This document shows, in pieces, positions 6,800 to 7,166 of a stretch of 7,166 bases of DNA. The notes below the pieces were generated by a model that worked only from the letters and a program-made list of their open reading frames with translations, searched no databases and was not told where the DNA came from. Origin of the DNA: an uncultured Spirochaetia bacterium (GTDB taxonomy: Bacteria > Spirochaetota > UBA6919); NCBI GenBank assembly GCA_913053665.1, contig CAJXGR010000158.1, forward strand, positions 1 to 7,166, in the 5' to 3' direction. Positions within the stretch are counted from its first letter, which is position 1, and every line of letters begins with the position of its first letter. Position numbers and translations under genes: made by a program.

Positions 6800-6821
6800 A
6801 GTCCTACCATCCACTGATCTA

Positions 6822-6849
6822 TGAAGTAAATATAATATAAATTACTTCA
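6822..6849. repeat. 8-bp inverted repeat in the Uma2 promoter region
   Basis: TGAAGTAA (6822-6829) and TTACTTCA (6842-6849) are perfect inverted arms around a 12-base AT-only spacer. It lies 23 bases upstream of the chosen Uma2 start, where a promoter would be expected. A TTGGCA (minus strand, 6870 to 6865) with AGTAAT 18 bases downstream would place the -10 within the right arm. A repressor or autoregulatory operator is plausible. An A8 tract on the minus strand just upstream could act as an UP-like element. Confidence 0.4.
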
Positions 6850-6913
6850 ATCTATAGTTTTTTTTGCCAAAGTGCGAGATTAGCTTTAAAAGACCTAAAG
6901 GAAGTTTATTCAT

Positions 6914-6942
6914 TTGACTTAGTCCCACTGATAGAGTATTTT
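6914..6942 (+). promoter_or_regulatory. sigma70-like promoter for the gene starting at 6970
   Basis: TTGACT (6914-6919, five of six consensus) and TATTTT (6937-6942, four of six) are separated by exactly 17 bases. The -10 is followed by an AT-rich stretch, and transcription would start about 20 bases before the ATG at 6970. Confidence 0.5.
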
Positions 6943-6969
6943 ATATATAAACCTTGCCGAGAGATCATC

Positions 6970-7166
6970 ATGAAGACAGCCTTGAACCTGTTGATCATCG
7001 TATTATTCACCACTTTAAGCCATTCTTTGGGTCGAACAGCAAAAGCTCAGGGAAGTCTTGTCCAGAAAGGAAAAATCAGTGATTGAACTCTCTGCTACGG
7101 CACCATTTCTTCATAATATTTACAATAGAAGTGGTTTGCTTATTGACAGAATCAGGATAATGGGTG
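6970..7166 (+). pseudogene. 5' part of a secreted-protein gene with an apparent one-base frameshift (3' end outside window)
   Basis: ATG 6970 opens a frame that encodes a convincing Sec signal peptide (Lys2, hydrophobic core LNLLIIVLF at 5-13, cleavage likely near AKA26) but stops at TGA 7084-7086 after only 38 residues. The frame shifted by one base is open from 7019 to the window edge, has no ATG, and reads plausible protein beyond the stop (VIELSATAPFLHNIYNRSG). Dropping one A from the A5 run at 7071-7075 would join the two as ...QKGKSVIELSA... . So either the gene is frameshifted, or the assembled sequence has a homopolymer error, or the downstream gene uses a TTG (7058) or GTG (7079) start. 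A GAGAGA element before the ATG is a weak ribosome site; the promoter at 6914-6942 supports expression. I do not recognise the product. Confidence 0.5.

Noticed and set aside
6800..6814. GTG start adding five residues to the Uma2 protein
   Set aside because: No Shine-Dalgarno precedes it, and family members normally begin near the ATG at 6797-6799.

Overview
This window comes from a Gram-negative bacterium of moderate, somewhat AT-leaning base composition that I cannot place in a phylum. The Gram-negative reading rests on a SoxY/SoxZ sulfur-carrier pair, a FadJ-type beta-oxidation enzyme and several secretion signals pointing to a periplasm. Shine-Dalgarno sites are strong (AGGAGG-like) at soxY, soxZ, fadJ and the SH3-domain gene.

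Layout. The left edge (3-155, +) is the tail of a Lys-rich, TPR-like protein. It converges on a two-gene minus-strand unit, soxY (661-1185) then soxZ (209-604), with a 16-bp-stem hairpin between the converging ends. The intergenic region 1186-1457 is divergent and carries four TTGT-type direct repeats at exactly 11-bp spacing, overlapping a TTGACA hexamer directed at soxY. To its right, fadJ (1458-3602, +) overlaps a sodium:solute symporter gene (3599-5323, +) by ATGA, so the two are probably translationally coupled. Next are an exported SH3b-domain protein (5412-6239, +), a convergent Uma2-family putative nuclease (6251-6799, -) and, after a good sigma70-like promoter, a secreted-protein gene (6970 to the window end, +) whose reading frame appears broken by one base.

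How the genes may work together. FadJ hydrates enoyl-CoA and oxidises 3-hydroxyacyl-CoA. A co-translated Na+ symporter suggests, but does not prove, uptake of an organic acid or other substrate feeding this step. SoxYZ is the periplasmic carrier on which sulfur substrates are held during thiosulfate or sulfide oxidation, but no soxA, X, B or CD gene is visible here.

The most unusual signal is in the Sox pair. SoxZ, which in the classical system has no signal peptide and is exported bound to Tat-targeted SoxY, here has its own Sec-type signal. SoxY carries S-I-K-G-F-L where a Tat motif would have S-R-R-x-F-L, and its C-terminal arm reads HGCVQG instead of GGCGG. This suggests a divergent SoxYZ with rewired export and perhaps altered carrier chemistry. 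I see no RNA gene, CRISPR array or insertion sequence.
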